Positions 1-7,231 of a DNA stretch of 10,649 nt are shown here, one piece after another. Made by a program: the position numbers and the translations under genes. Source of the DNA: Pseudomonadota bacterium (GTDB taxonomy: Bacteria; Pseudomonadota; Alphaproteobacteria; Rhizobiales; Xanthobacteraceae). The stretch is from assembly GCA_023432885.1 (NCBI GenBank), contig JAEZEU010000445.1, forward strand, positions 1-10,649, in the 5' to 3' direction. The notes under the pieces were generated by a model. That model worked only from the letters and a program-made list of their open reading frames with translations. It was not told where the DNA came from and did not search any database. Position 1 is the stretch's first letter. Each line of letters starts with the position of its first letter.

Positions 1-396
1 CTCAGCGAGATGGCGACGGATCCGACCCCGATGCGGATCATGCGCAGGCTCGCGCCCTTCACCGATCACTGGGTACGGCGGCTCGACGATGCGTCCGGTG
101 TCGAGGGCGAATGGTTTCCGCGCGAACAGGCGCTCGGCGGCATGGCGGAGGCGCTCTTGAAGATTGCCGGCGACCTCTATCTGCCATTCCTCGTCGCCAA
201 TGAAGAGGCTTTCGCCAAGGGACTGGAACGGCTGGAGATCAACGTTTGGGGTCTGCGTTACGCACTGGCGCCATTCAAGTATCAGGTCAAATGCCTGCAG
301 CAGCTTCGTGAGAAGTTTGCCGGCCTCGATGCGGCGGATCGGGCGGCGCTGGAGCCGGTGCTGGAACGCACAGGCTGCCGGAAACACTTGGGCTAA
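1..396 (+). CDS. Glutathione S-transferase-like protein, C-terminal part (5' end outside window)
   Basis: The frame is open from base 1 and ends with TAA at 394-396, so only about 131 C-terminal residues are present. The ATG at 10 lies inside the frame and is probably not the true start. The segment is helical and amphipathic (APFTDHWVRRLDD, WFPREQALGGMAEALLK, LRYALAPFKYQVKCLQQLRE), which fits the all-helical C-terminal domain of a GST-fold protein. I recognise this as resembling alphaproteobacterial proteins annotated as GST-like. The thioredoxin-like N-terminal domain that would bind glutathione is not in the window, so neither activity nor family can be confirmed. The gene is co-directional with the MscS gene, but the 109-nt gap gives no evidence of an operon. 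Confidence 0.6.
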   Translation, partial: LSEMATDPTPMRIMRRLAPFTDHWVRRLDDASGVEGEWFPREQALGGMAEALLKIAGDLYLPFLVANEEAFAKGLERLEINVWGLRYALAPFKYQVKCLQQLREKFAGLDAADRAALEPVLERTGCRKHLG

Positions 397-428
397 AGCT
401 TAGGCCGCATTGCGCTTGCGGAATTGCT

Positions 429-440
429 GCGTTGCAACGC
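429..440. repeat. Perfect 12-bp palindrome upstream of the MscS gene
   Basis: GCGTTGCAACGC is a perfect inverted repeat in the 109-nt gap between the GST-like gene and the MscS start. It lies 66 nt before the start codon. It could be an operator, but no second copy or promoter was recognised nearby, and GC-rich DNA produces such palindromes by chance. Confidence 0.3.
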
Positions 441-505
441 GATCGAGAGTCTCCTGCGAATCCTCCGCGTTAGCCACTTGGCCGGCTTGCGCAGAGGGAA
501 CCTGC

Positions 506-1642
506 ATGAATGCGACGCTCACCTATATCGAGGGATATCTCCGCTGGGTTCCCCCTTGGGCCATCGGTCTCGGTCTCGTCGGTCTGGCCGTCGTTTCCGG
601 ACTTCTCGTTCACCGCGTCGGGAGGCTCGTGATCTGGCGGCTCGTCGGAACGAACCGTCCAGTGGCAAGTCAACTCCTGAAGAGGACATCGGGCCCGGCC
701 CAGTTTGCGCTCTGCCTAGTTGCGGTTGCATTCGTGCTGCCGTTCGCGCCGCTGGACGATCCCTTGCGCAGCGAACTGACGCATGGGCTGGCGGTTGCCG
801 TGATCGGCCTGATCGGCTGGATATCGATCCGAGCCGTGGACATCGCCGCTGCACGATACCTGCAACGGTTTCGCCTCGACAGTGAAGACAACCTCCTGGC
901 GCGCAAGCATGTCACGCAGGTACGCGTGTTCAAGCGCGTGCTCGATACGCTGGTGATCATCTTTGCCGCTTCGACCGCGTTGATGACCTTCGATTCGGTC
1001 CGCCAGTACGGCGTCAGCCTGTTCGCTTCGGCGGGCGCTGCCGGACTGATCGTCGGCCTTGCTGCACGGCCATTACTCGGCAACCTGATTGCCGGCGTGC
1101 AGATCGCGATTACCCAGCCGATCCGGATCGAGGATGCCGTCATCATCGAAAACGAGTGGGGCTGGGTCGAGGACATCGCATCCACCTACGTCGTGATCCG
1201 GCTGTGGGACTGGCGCAGGATGGTCGTCCCGCTGTCCTACTTCATCGAAAAGCCGTTTCAGAACTGGACGCGCGATGCACAATCCCTGATCGGAGTGATC
1301 ATTCTCCACGTCGATTTCGGCGCCGACGTCCCGCGGATCCGCCGCAAGCTGGAACAGGTGGCGCGCGAGTCCCCGTTGTGGGACGGAGCGGTGGTCAATC
1401 TGCAGGTCATCGAGACACACCCGCGCTCGATCGAATTGCGGGCCGTCGTCAGCGCACGCAACGCGCCGCAATCCTGGGACCTTCGTTGCGAGATCAGGGA
1501 GAAGCTGCTGGCCTTCATTCGCGACGAGATGCCCGAAGCGTTTCCGCGCGATCGTGCATTCGTACCGCTTGAGGCCATGGATAGCCGAGACATTTCCGGC
1601 GGCGAGCGGCGCCTGGGAGCCGTCAGGCGCAACACGCACTAG
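506..1642 (+). CDS. MscS-family small-conductance mechanosensitive ion channel
   Basis: The 378-residue inner-membrane protein probably opens under membrane tension to release solutes during osmotic downshock. The ATG at 506 is chosen because AGAGGGA lies about 6 nt upstream. The frame is open further upstream, but that extension has the look of noncoding sequence. Hydrophobic segments lie at about residues 17-37, 66-80, 93-113 and 143-163. They are followed by a Gly/Ala-rich pore-type helix (168-203, with ASAGAAGLIVGLAARPLLGN) typical of MscS TM3. The MscS beta domain follows (VEDIASTYVVIRLWDWRR, then VVPLSYFIEKPFQNWTR, about 221-255) and then an alpha/beta C-terminal domain to about 350. 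E. coli MscS is shorter (286 aa); this form has extra N-terminal helices. The gene converges with the next one and shows no sign of operon membership. The family call is firm, but gating and ion preference cannot be read from sequence. Confidence 0.93.
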   Translation: MNATLTYIEGYLRWVPPWAIGLGLVGLAVVSGLLVHRVGRLVIWRLVGTNRPVASQLLKRTSGPAQFALCLVAVAFVLPFAPLDDPLRSELTHGLAVAVIGLIGWISIRAVDIAAARYLQRFRLDSEDNLLARKHVTQVRVFKRVLDTLVIIFAASTALMTFDSVRQYGVSLFASAGAAGLIVGLAARPLLGNLIAGVQIAITQPIRIEDAVIIENEWGWVEDIASTYVVIRLWDWRRMVVPLSYFIEKPFQNWTRDAQSLIGVIILHVDFGADVPRIRRKLEQVARESPLWDGAVVNLQVIETHPRSIELRAVVSARNAPQSWDLRCEIREKLLAFIRDEMPEAFPRDRAFVPLEAMDSRDISGGERRLGAVRRNTH

Positions 1643-1692
1643 CTAATGCTCACAACGTTTGTCCGAAGGCTCAGCACCTGAATGGTTCGCGA

Positions 1693-2871
1693 CTAGGCGG
1701 TGACGTTTGTCTTGCCCGTGCCGGCATCGTAACCATAGATCCAGTCGACGCTGATCGGTGGAGGAGCAACTGGCTTGCGGTTGTTGTTGAACTGATCGCG
1801 GGCCTGCAACTGCACCTGCTTTCCGCGCGGTTGCCGCTCCTGCTCATAGGCTTTGAGCCCAGCGGTCAGGTCTTCCTTGTGAGCGGCCAGCAATCGCGCG
1901 AGCGCAAGACCGTCTTCCATCGACTGCGCCGCTCCCTGCGCGAGCGTCGGCATCATGGGATGTGCGGCGTCGCCGAGCAGGCCGATCCGGCCAACAACCC
2001 AGCTATCCAGCGGCTCCCTGTCGTAGATGCCCCAGCGGTAGCAGCTCTTGATCTTCCGGAACATGCCGAGCAGGGCGTCGTTCCAGCCCGCATAGGCCTG
2101 TAGCATCTCGTCGACATTCGACGGCACCGACCATGATTCATCCGCCCATTCCTCGGAGACGCGGCCGGCGAAGATGTTCATGTATTTGCCGCCGCGGACG
2201 GGGTAGCAGATGACGTGGCCGGTCGGCCCGATCCAACCGATATAATCCGTCTCTTCCAATGTAACCGCGCGGTTTGGTCCCACTTGCTTCGGCGCATCCT
2301 CCATCGGGACCATCGCGCGCCAGCAGATCTGATTGGTAAAGCGCGCGGCGTTTTCTCCGAACAGCAATTTGCGAATGACTGAATGAATGCCGTCGGCCCC
2401 GATGATGACGTCGGCTTCGATCTGCTCGCCGTCTGCAAAGCAGGCGGTCGCGCCATTCGCGGTGTTGGTGACGCTCACGCAGGCCTTGTTGAGGTGGATG
2501 GCGTTCGCCGGCACCTTGCCGATCAGGGCTTCGTGCAGGTCGGGCCGATGCGCCATCATATAGGGCGCATCGAATCGGCGCTCCATCATGCCCTTCCACG
2601 GGTTGCGATACCGCAACTCGGCCTTGTCCCAGGTAAGGGACACCATCGCGGTGGGTTCGACTGCGAAGCGCTTCAACTCGTCCAGGATGCCGATCGCACG
2701 GGCAACCTTGACGGCGTTTGGACCAAGCTGAAGTCCGAAGCCGACCTCGCCAAGGGTGGCGGCTCGCTCGTAAACCGCAACTTCAAAGCCGCGCTGATGC
2801 AAAGCTGCTGCGGCTGTCATGCCGCCGATCCCGCCTCCGATGATGGCGATCCGGCTCCTCCGATCTCCCAA
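1693..2871 (-). CDS. MO1: FAD-dependent aromatic hydroxylase (group A flavin monooxygenase, NahG/3-hydroxybenzoate 6-hydroxylase-like)
   Basis: The predicted enzyme has 392 residues, close to the usual 380-430. It would use FAD, NAD(P)H and O2 to add a hydroxyl group to an aromatic acid in the cytosol. Visible motifs are the Rossmann FAD loop GGGIGG (12-17) with an acidic residue after strand 2 (E35), the DG motif GADGIHS (158-164), and the GD motif GLLGDAAHPM (297-306). The C-terminus carries WIYGYDA. The start is TTG (2869-2871), supported by AGGGAG 7 nt upstream. No ATG lies between it and the FAD loop. The gene is divergent from the transporter operon and converges with the MscS gene. Salicylate, 3-hydroxybenzoate and 6-hydroxynicotinate hydroxylases are all plausible. 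It is clearly different from MO2, so it is not a recent duplicate. Substrate is unresolved. Confidence 0.92.
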   Translation of the reverse strand: MGDRRSRIAIIGGGIGGMTAAAALHQRGFEVAVYERAATLGEVGFGLQLGPNAVKVARAIGILDELKRFAVEPTAMVSLTWDKAELRYRNPWKGMMERRFDAPYMMAHRPDLHEALIGKVPANAIHLNKACVSVTNTANGATACFADGEQIEADVIIGADGIHSVIRKLLFGENAARFTNQICWRAMVPMEDAPKQVGPNRAVTLEETDYIGWIGPTGHVICYPVRGGKYMNIFAGRVSEEWADESWSVPSNVDEMLQAYAGWNDALLGMFRKIKSCYRWGIYDREPLDSWVVGRIGLLGDAAHPMMPTLAQGAAQSMEDGLALARLLAAHKEDLTAGLKAYEQERQPRGKQVQLQARDQFNNNRKPVAPPPISVDWIYGYDAGTGKTNVTA

Positions 2872-3005
2872 CAGTTCTCTCCCTTTGCGATCGTTTTGGT
2901 ACGTCGTGCGAGCGACCCGACAATTAGATATTATATGACTTAATTTGACAATAGTGATTGGACCTGCCAGTTTCCGGCCAAGAAGACCAACCTGGGAGGG
3001 CCCCG
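2872..3005. promoter_or_regulatory. Divergent promoter/operator region between MO1 and the transporter operon
   Basis: The 134-bp gap between two divergent genes has an AT-rich core (about 2921-2957) in otherwise GC-rich DNA. On the plus strand, a perfect TTGACA -35 box (2945-2950) precedes a poor -10 (CAGTTT, 2968-2973) at 17 nt. On the minus strand, a perfect TATAAT -10 box (2935 to 2930) has only a weak -35 (ATCACT, 2958 to 2953). The two promoters would overlap. Repeats that could bind a regulator are AATTA/TAATT (2922-2926 and 2941-2945) and GACAATTAG/GACAATAG (2919-2927 and 2947-2954). The IclR protein encoded at the end of the plus-strand operon is the natural candidate. Box assignments are by eye; weak -10 or -35 elements are common for activator-dependent promoters. 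Confidence 0.5.
2877..2886 (-). promoter_or_regulatory. Ribosome binding site that fixes the TTG start of MO1
   Basis: Read on the minus strand this is AAAGGGAGAG, with AGGGAG 7 nt before TTG. It is purine-rich and complementary to the 16S anti-Shine-Dalgarno sequence. It is the main reason to accept TTG as the start, since no other start codon precedes the FAD-binding motif. Confidence 0.65.
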
Positions 3006-3989
3006 ATGCGCTTTAAGCGATGGCTTACAAAATCGATTTTCCTGTTCTCTGCCATGTACTTGGTGGCTACGGCGCCGGTGACGGGCACCGAGTTCAAGCC
3101 GAATGGCCCGGTGACGATCGTGGCGCCGTTCGCCGCGGGAGGCACGGTCGACCAAGTGGCGCGCGAGCTTGCGCGCGGGCTGGAGAAGAAATGGGGCGTG
3201 TCGGTTTTGGTCGAGAATAAGCCGGGCGCGGGCAACATCCTGGCGGCCACCGCAATCGCGCAGTCCAAGCCGGATGGCCAGAAGCTGCTATTCGCCTCCA
3301 CATCCATCTCGGTCAATCCGAGCGTCTACAAGACGCTGCCCTACGACACTGAGAAGGACCTCGCGTCGGTCAGTTATCTGGCCGCTTCGCCCAATGTCCT
3401 CGTCGTGCGTCCGTCGACGAACATCAAGACGCTCAAGGAGCTGATCGAACGCGCCAAGGCGAGCAAGCCGGCCCTTCAATATGCCTCGGTAGGCAAGGGC
3501 AGCGCTCACCACTTCTGCATGGAACTGCTGCAGATCGAGGCCGGCATCAAGATGACGCATGTGCCGTACAAGGGGGTTTCGCCCGCCTTGGCTGCTGTGC
3601 TCAGCGACGAAATCGGAATCTACTGCAGCGATATTCCCGGCGCGATTCAGCCGATCAAGGAAGGGAAATTGATTCCGCTGGCGGTGACGGGCGACAAGAG
3701 GTTACCCGTTCTGCCCGATGTTCCTACGATGGCCGAGGCGGCCCTGCCGAACTACAGAAATACCGGCTACGTCGGCATCATGGCCCCGGGCCCTACGCCC
3801 AAGAGCGTGCGCGACGCCATCAACCACGACATCCAGGAGGTCATCAGGGAGCCGGCTTTCCACAAACGCTTCGCCGATCTCGGATACGACATGGTGGGCG
3901 GCACCGTCGACGAGTTCGCAGATTTCATCAAGCGCGATGTCATTCGCTACAGCGAGATCGCCAAAGCTGCCAATATCGAGAAGCAGTAG
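3006..3989 (+). CDS. Bug/TctC-type tripartite tricarboxylate transporter substrate-binding protein
   Basis: This 327-residue periplasmic binding protein captures a carboxylated solute and delivers it to the TctA/TctB membrane subunits. Length is normal for Bug proteins. The ATG at 3006 has GGGAGGG 4 nt upstream (2995-3001). The frame is open earlier, but residues before this ATG do not look like a signal peptide. The N-terminus is a secretion signal: KRWLTK, a hydrophobic stretch at about 11-26, then the mature chain. Family hallmarks are PVTIVAPFAAGGTVDQVAR (35-53), VENKPGAGN (69-77), a HVPYKG segment (185-190) and AVTGDKRLPVLPDVPT (226-241). In Bug proteins the two ligand loops hold the carboxylate groups of dicarboxylates, aromatic acids or amino acids, so the ligand cannot be named. 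The gene leads the operon and is followed 20 nt later by tctB. Confidence 0.95.
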   Translation: MRFKRWLTKSIFLFSAMYLVATAPVTGTEFKPNGPVTIVAPFAAGGTVDQVARELARGLEKKWGVSVLVENKPGAGNILAATAIAQSKPDGQKLLFASTSISVNPSVYKTLPYDTEKDLASVSYLAASPNVLVVRPSTNIKTLKELIERAKASKPALQYASVGKGSAHHFCMELLQIEAGIKMTHVPYKGVSPALAAVLSDEIGIYCSDIPGAIQPIKEGKLIPLAVTGDKRLPVLPDVPTMAEAALPNYRNTGYVGIMAPGPTPKSVRDAINHDIQEVIREPAFHKRFADLGYDMVGGTVDEFADFIKRDVIRYSEIAKAANIEKQ

Positions 3990-4009
3990 GCTCACGCTGA
4001 GGAACGACC

Positions 4010-4462
4010 ATGCTCCGTATCAAAAGCAGCCAGAACTTCTGGGCGGGAATTCTCTTTCTCGCCTGTGGCGCCTTTGAGACCGCGCTGGCCTTGCAATACG
4101 ACATAGGAAGTCCTGCCAGCATGGGACCGGGCTTTATGCCGGTCCTCTTGGGAGTCGTGTTGGCTATCCTTGGCCTGATCGTCCTGATCAACGGGCTCTC
4201 TGTTGTCGGTCCCGCCATCGAACCCGGCCATTGGCGGCCATTCGTCTGCATCATCGCCGCGCTCGTGCTGTTTGCCTTGCTCATCAACACGGCCGGGCTC
4301 GCGCTCAGCACGTTCCTTGTCGTGATGCTCGGCGGCATTGCCTATCGCGGCAAAGTGCCGTGGGTGCGCCTGTCCGCAATGGCGGTGGCAATGACGATCT
4401 TCACTGTCGTGCTCTTCATCTATGTGCTCGGCCAGCCGATCGCCGTGTGGGGGGGCCATTAG
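4010..4462 (+). CDS. tctB: TctB-family small membrane subunit of the tripartite tricarboxylate transporter
   Basis: The 150-residue integral membrane protein has four hydrophobic segments at about 8-28, 43-65, 77-107 and 120-145. Size, topology and position between the binding protein and TctA match TctB (DUF1468). It forms the membrane complex with TctA and is needed for uptake, though it is poorly conserved in sequence. The ATG at 4010 has GAGGAA 5 nt upstream. Its stop codon shares its last base with the GTG start proposed for tctA (TAGTG), suggesting translational coupling. Assignment relies on hydropathy and gene order more than on motifs. The symbol denotes the family, not proven tricarboxylate transport. 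Confidence 0.88.
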   Translation: MLRIKSSQNFWAGILFLACGAFETALALQYDIGSPASMGPGFMPVLLGVVLAILGLIVLINGLSVVGPAIEPGHWRPFVCIIAALVLFALLINTAGLALSTFLVVMLGGIAYRGKVPWVRLSAMAVAMTIFTVVLFIYVLGQPIAVWGGH

Positions 4463-5958
4463 TGGAGATGATTCACAATCTGGAGATCGGTTTTGCGGCC
4501 GCGGTAACCCTGCAAAACCTCGGCTTCTGCCTGATCGGCGCCTTGCTCGGCACTCTGGTCGGCGTCCTTCCGGGCATCGGGCCGCTGGCGACCATCGCCA
4601 TGCTGCTGCCGATCACGCTGGAACTCAACCCTCTCAGTTCGCTGATCATGCTCGCCGGCATTTACTACGGTGCCCAGTATGGCGGCTCGACCACGGCGAT
4701 CCTGGTCAACATGCCCGGCGAGTCTTCTTCCGTGGTGACCTGCCTCGACGGCTATCAGATGGCGCGCAAGGGCAGGGCGGGAAGCGCGCTCGCGATTGCG
4801 GCCATCGGATCGTTCTTTGCCGGTTGCGTCGGTATCCTGTTCATTGCGGCTTTCGCGCCCACGCTGGCTGCCGTATCGCAGCGCTTCCAGTCGCCCGAAT
4901 ATTTCGCGCTGATGCTGTTCGGCCTGGTTGCGGCTGTCGTGCTTGCTCATGGGTCGGTCATCAAGGCACTGGCGATGATTGTGCTGGGACTGTCGTTCGG
5001 CCTCGTCGGCACAGACGTCACCAGCGGAACGGTGCGCTTCACCTTCGGCGTATCGGAGCTCTTCGATGGCATCGATTTCGTCACGGTGGCGATGGGGCTG
5101 TTCGGGCTGGCTGAGATTCTGCGAAACCTCGAGCAGAAGGACCAGCAGCGCCAGATTTCGACGATCGGCTCGCTGTGGCCCAGCCGTCGCGAGATGCGTG
5201 AGGCCGGGCCTGCCATCTTCCGAGGCACCTTCATTGGCTCGATCCTCGGCATTCTGCCGGGCGGCGGAGCGATCCTTTCGTCATTTGCTTCCTACACACT
5301 GGAGAAGCGGATCAGCGCCGATCCGTCCGCCTTCGGCAAGGGAGCGATTCAGGGCGTGGCGGGTCCCGAGTCGGCCAACAATGCCGGCGCGCAAACCTCT
5401 TTCATTACGCTGCTGACGCTGGGGATTCCCTCAAACCCGGTCATTGCCCTGCTGATGGGTGCAATGATCATCAAGGGAATCGCTCCCGGCACCGCGGTGA
5501 TGGTGAAGGAGCCGACGCTGTTCTGGGGACTGGTTGCCAGCATGTGGGTAGGCAATCTGATGCTGGTCATCATCAATCTGCCCCTGATCGGCCTCTGGGT
5601 GAAGCTGCTGCGGATTCCGTATCGGTGGCTGTTCCCCGCCATTCTCGTCTTCTGCTGCGTCGGCGTGTACAGCGTCTCCAACAGCTATGTTGCTGTTTTG
5701 CTGACCGCCGGCTTTACGGTGCTCGGCTACATCGCCGCCAAGCTAGGCTGCGAGTGTGCACCGTTCTTGCTGGGCTTCGTGCTCGGACCGTTGATGGAGG
5801 AAAATCTTCGACGGTCGATGCTGCTCTCCGACGGCGATCCGCTGATCTTCATCCAACGACCGATCTCCGCCGTTCTCATTGCCTGTGCGATCGGGCTCTT
5901 GGCTCTGACCATCATCCCGACCTTCCAGAAGACGAGGGAAGAGGCGTTCCAGGAGTAG
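4462..5958 (+). CDS. tctA: TctA-family large membrane subunit of the tripartite tricarboxylate transporter
   Basis: This is the 498-residue permease that moves the solute across the inner membrane, driven in this family by an ion gradient. Motifs occur as two related halves: GVLPGIGPLATIAMLLP (34-50) and GILPGGGAI (263-271). Also seen are YYGAQYGGSTTAILVNMPGE (68-87), GPESANNAGAQTSF (301-314) and, near the C-terminus, GPLMEENLRRSML. Roughly 10-12 hydrophobic segments are present. Two starts are possible: GTG at 4462, overlapping the tctB stop by one base and 6 nt after a run of G, or ATG at 4468, with a less suitable spacing. GTG is preferred, and the difference is two residues. Length matches the family (about 500). 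A much longer upstream open frame overlaps tctB and is not real. Confidence 0.95.
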   Translation: MEMIHNLEIGFAAAVTLQNLGFCLIGALLGTLVGVLPGIGPLATIAMLLPITLELNPLSSLIMLAGIYYGAQYGGSTTAILVNMPGESSSVVTCLDGYQMARKGRAGSALAIAAIGSFFAGCVGILFIAAFAPTLAAVSQRFQSPEYFALMLFGLVAAVVLAHGSVIKALAMIVLGLSFGLVGTDVTSGTVRFTFGVSELFDGIDFVTVAMGLFGLAEILRNLEQKDQQRQISTIGSLWPSRREMREAGPAIFRGTFIGSILGILPGGGAILSSFASYTLEKRISADPSAFGKGAIQGVAGPESANNAGAQTSFITLLTLGIPSNPVIALLMGAMIIKGIAPGTAVMVKEPTLFWGLVASMWVGNLMLVIINLPLIGLWVKLLRIPYRWLFPAILVFCCVGVYSVSNSYVAVLLTAGFTVLGYIAAKLGCECAPFLLGFVLGPLMEENLRRSMLLSDGDPLIFIQRPISAVLIACAIGLLALTIIPTFQKTREEAFQE

Positions 5959-6002
5959 CGGGTACGCTGGGCAATGCGCGACAAGAGAAGGAAAACAAAA
6001 CG

Positions 6003-7199
6003 GTGAGCAAGGAATTGAGCGTTGCGATTGCTGGTGCGGGGATCGGTGGCCTCGCGGCCGCGCTGGCGCTCTTGAAACGCGGATTTGACGTCCGCGTCTA
6101 CGAGCAGGCGCCCGCGCTGGCGGAGATCGGGGCCGGGCTTCAGATCAGTGCCAATGGCACCGAAGTACTCAATCAGCTTGGCGTTCTCGATGCGGCAAGA
6201 AAAATAGCGTGCGAGCCGACCGGCAAGCAGATCCGGCTCTGGAGCACCGGCAATACGTGGAAGCTTTTTGATCTCGGTGTCACCTCGGTCGAGCGTTACG
6301 GTTATCCCTATCTGATGATCCATCGGGCGGATCTGCACCGCCTGCTGTTCGATGCCGTCAACAAAGAGTCGCCTGACGCCATCACGACAGGCGCGCGCTG
6401 CGTCGGTTTCCAGCAATCCGATCGCGGGCTTTCTGTTTCATTTGCAGGTGGATCGGCAGTCGCGGCGGACATCTTGATCGGCGCTGATGGGGTTCATTCG
6501 GCCGTTCGCCAGGCCATGTTCGGTCCGGATCGTCCACAGTTTACCGGCTGTATGGCATGGCGCGGACTTGTTCCGATGGACCGGCTTCCGGAACGGCTGC
6601 GGACACCCGTAGGCACCAATTGGATCGGCCCGGGCGGGCACGTCGTGACTTATCCCTTGCGCGGCGGCGAGTTGCTCAATTTCGTTGGTATCGTCGAGCG
6701 CAACGACTGGAAGGGCGAATCCTGGACTGATGCCGGCAGCCGCGAGGAATGCGCCTCCGACTTCAACGGATGGCATGCCGACATCCACGAGATCATTGGC
6801 AATATCGATACGCCCTACAAATGGGCGCTGATCGGGCGAGATCCCTTGCCGGAGTGGACGAGGGGACGCGTGACCTTGCTCGGCGACGCCTGCCATCCCA
6901 CGCTGCCGTTTCTTGCGCAGGGCGCCAACATGGCGCTGGAGGACGGGCTGGTCCTTGCGCGCTGCCTCGAAAAATACAATGACCCGCAGGTCGCATTACG
7001 ACAATATGAGGGGGCTCGCCTCGAGCGGACCACGAGGATCGTTCGCGGCTCGGCCGAAAATGCCAGGCGTTTCCACAATCCCACATTGGCGGAAGTGGCT
7101 GGGGCCGAGGCCTACGTCAATCGCGAATGGCGGGAGGATCGTGTAAAAGAGCGTTACGACTGGCTGTTCGAATACAGTGCATTCCGCGCGGCGATCTAG
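6003..7199 (+). CDS. MO2: FAD-dependent aromatic hydroxylase (group A flavin monooxygenase, NahG/3-hydroxybenzoate 6-hydroxylase-like)
   Basis: The predicted 398-residue cytosolic enzyme would hydroxylate an aromatic acid using FAD, NAD(P)H and O2. Motifs are GAGIGG (11-16) with E34 after strand 2, the DG motif GADGVHS (160-166) and the GD motif TLLGDACHP (291-299). The C-terminus ends in YDWLFEYSAF. The GTG at 6003 is chosen because GAGAAGGA (5985-5992) lies 10 nt upstream and the FAD loop falls at the expected distance. The open frame extends back into tctA, but that part is not coding. The gene lies 44 nt after tctA and 32 nt before the IclR gene, implying that transport and oxidation are co-expressed. 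It shares its fold and core motifs with MO1 but differs throughout. The exact substrate (salicylate, hydroxybenzoate or a related compound) cannot be assigned. Confidence 0.93.
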   Translation: MSKELSVAIAGAGIGGLAAALALLKRGFDVRVYEQAPALAEIGAGLQISANGTEVLNQLGVLDAARKIACEPTGKQIRLWSTGNTWKLFDLGVTSVERYGYPYLMIHRADLHRLLFDAVNKESPDAITTGARCVGFQQSDRGLSVSFAGGSAVAADILIGADGVHSAVRQAMFGPDRPQFTGCMAWRGLVPMDRLPERLRTPVGTNWIGPGGHVVTYPLRGGELLNFVGIVERNDWKGESWTDAGSREECASDFNGWHADIHEIIGNIDTPYKWALIGRDPLPEWTRGRVTLLGDACHPTLPFLAQGANMALEDGLVLARCLEKYNDPQVALRQYEGARLERTTRIVRGSAENARRFHNPTLAEVAGAEAYVNREWREDRVKERYDWLFEYSAFRAAI

Positions 7200-7231
7200 C
7201 TCGTCGCTGCCCCACATTCGAGTCCAGGACG

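Noticed and set aside
670..1185. Minus-strand open frame of 171 codons
   Set aside because: It is antisense to the MscS membrane and pore region and has a low-complexity Ser/Arg/Ala translation.
1643..1692. Search for a bidirectional terminator between convergent MscS and MO1 genes
   Set aside because: No stem-loop with a U-tract was found in this 50-nt gap.
2383..2943. Plus-strand open frame of 186 codons
   Set aside because: It is antisense to the N-terminal half of MO1 and has an unconvincing protein sequence; high GC keeps such frames open.
3992..4459. Minus-strand open frame of 155 codons
   Set aside because: It is antisense to tctB. Its His/Asp/Arg-rich translation is what a hydrophobic gene gives on its reverse strand.
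5727..6416. Minus-strand open frame of 229 codons
   Set aside because: It spans the tctA/MO2 boundary antisense to both, has no ribosome site, and no recognisable domain.
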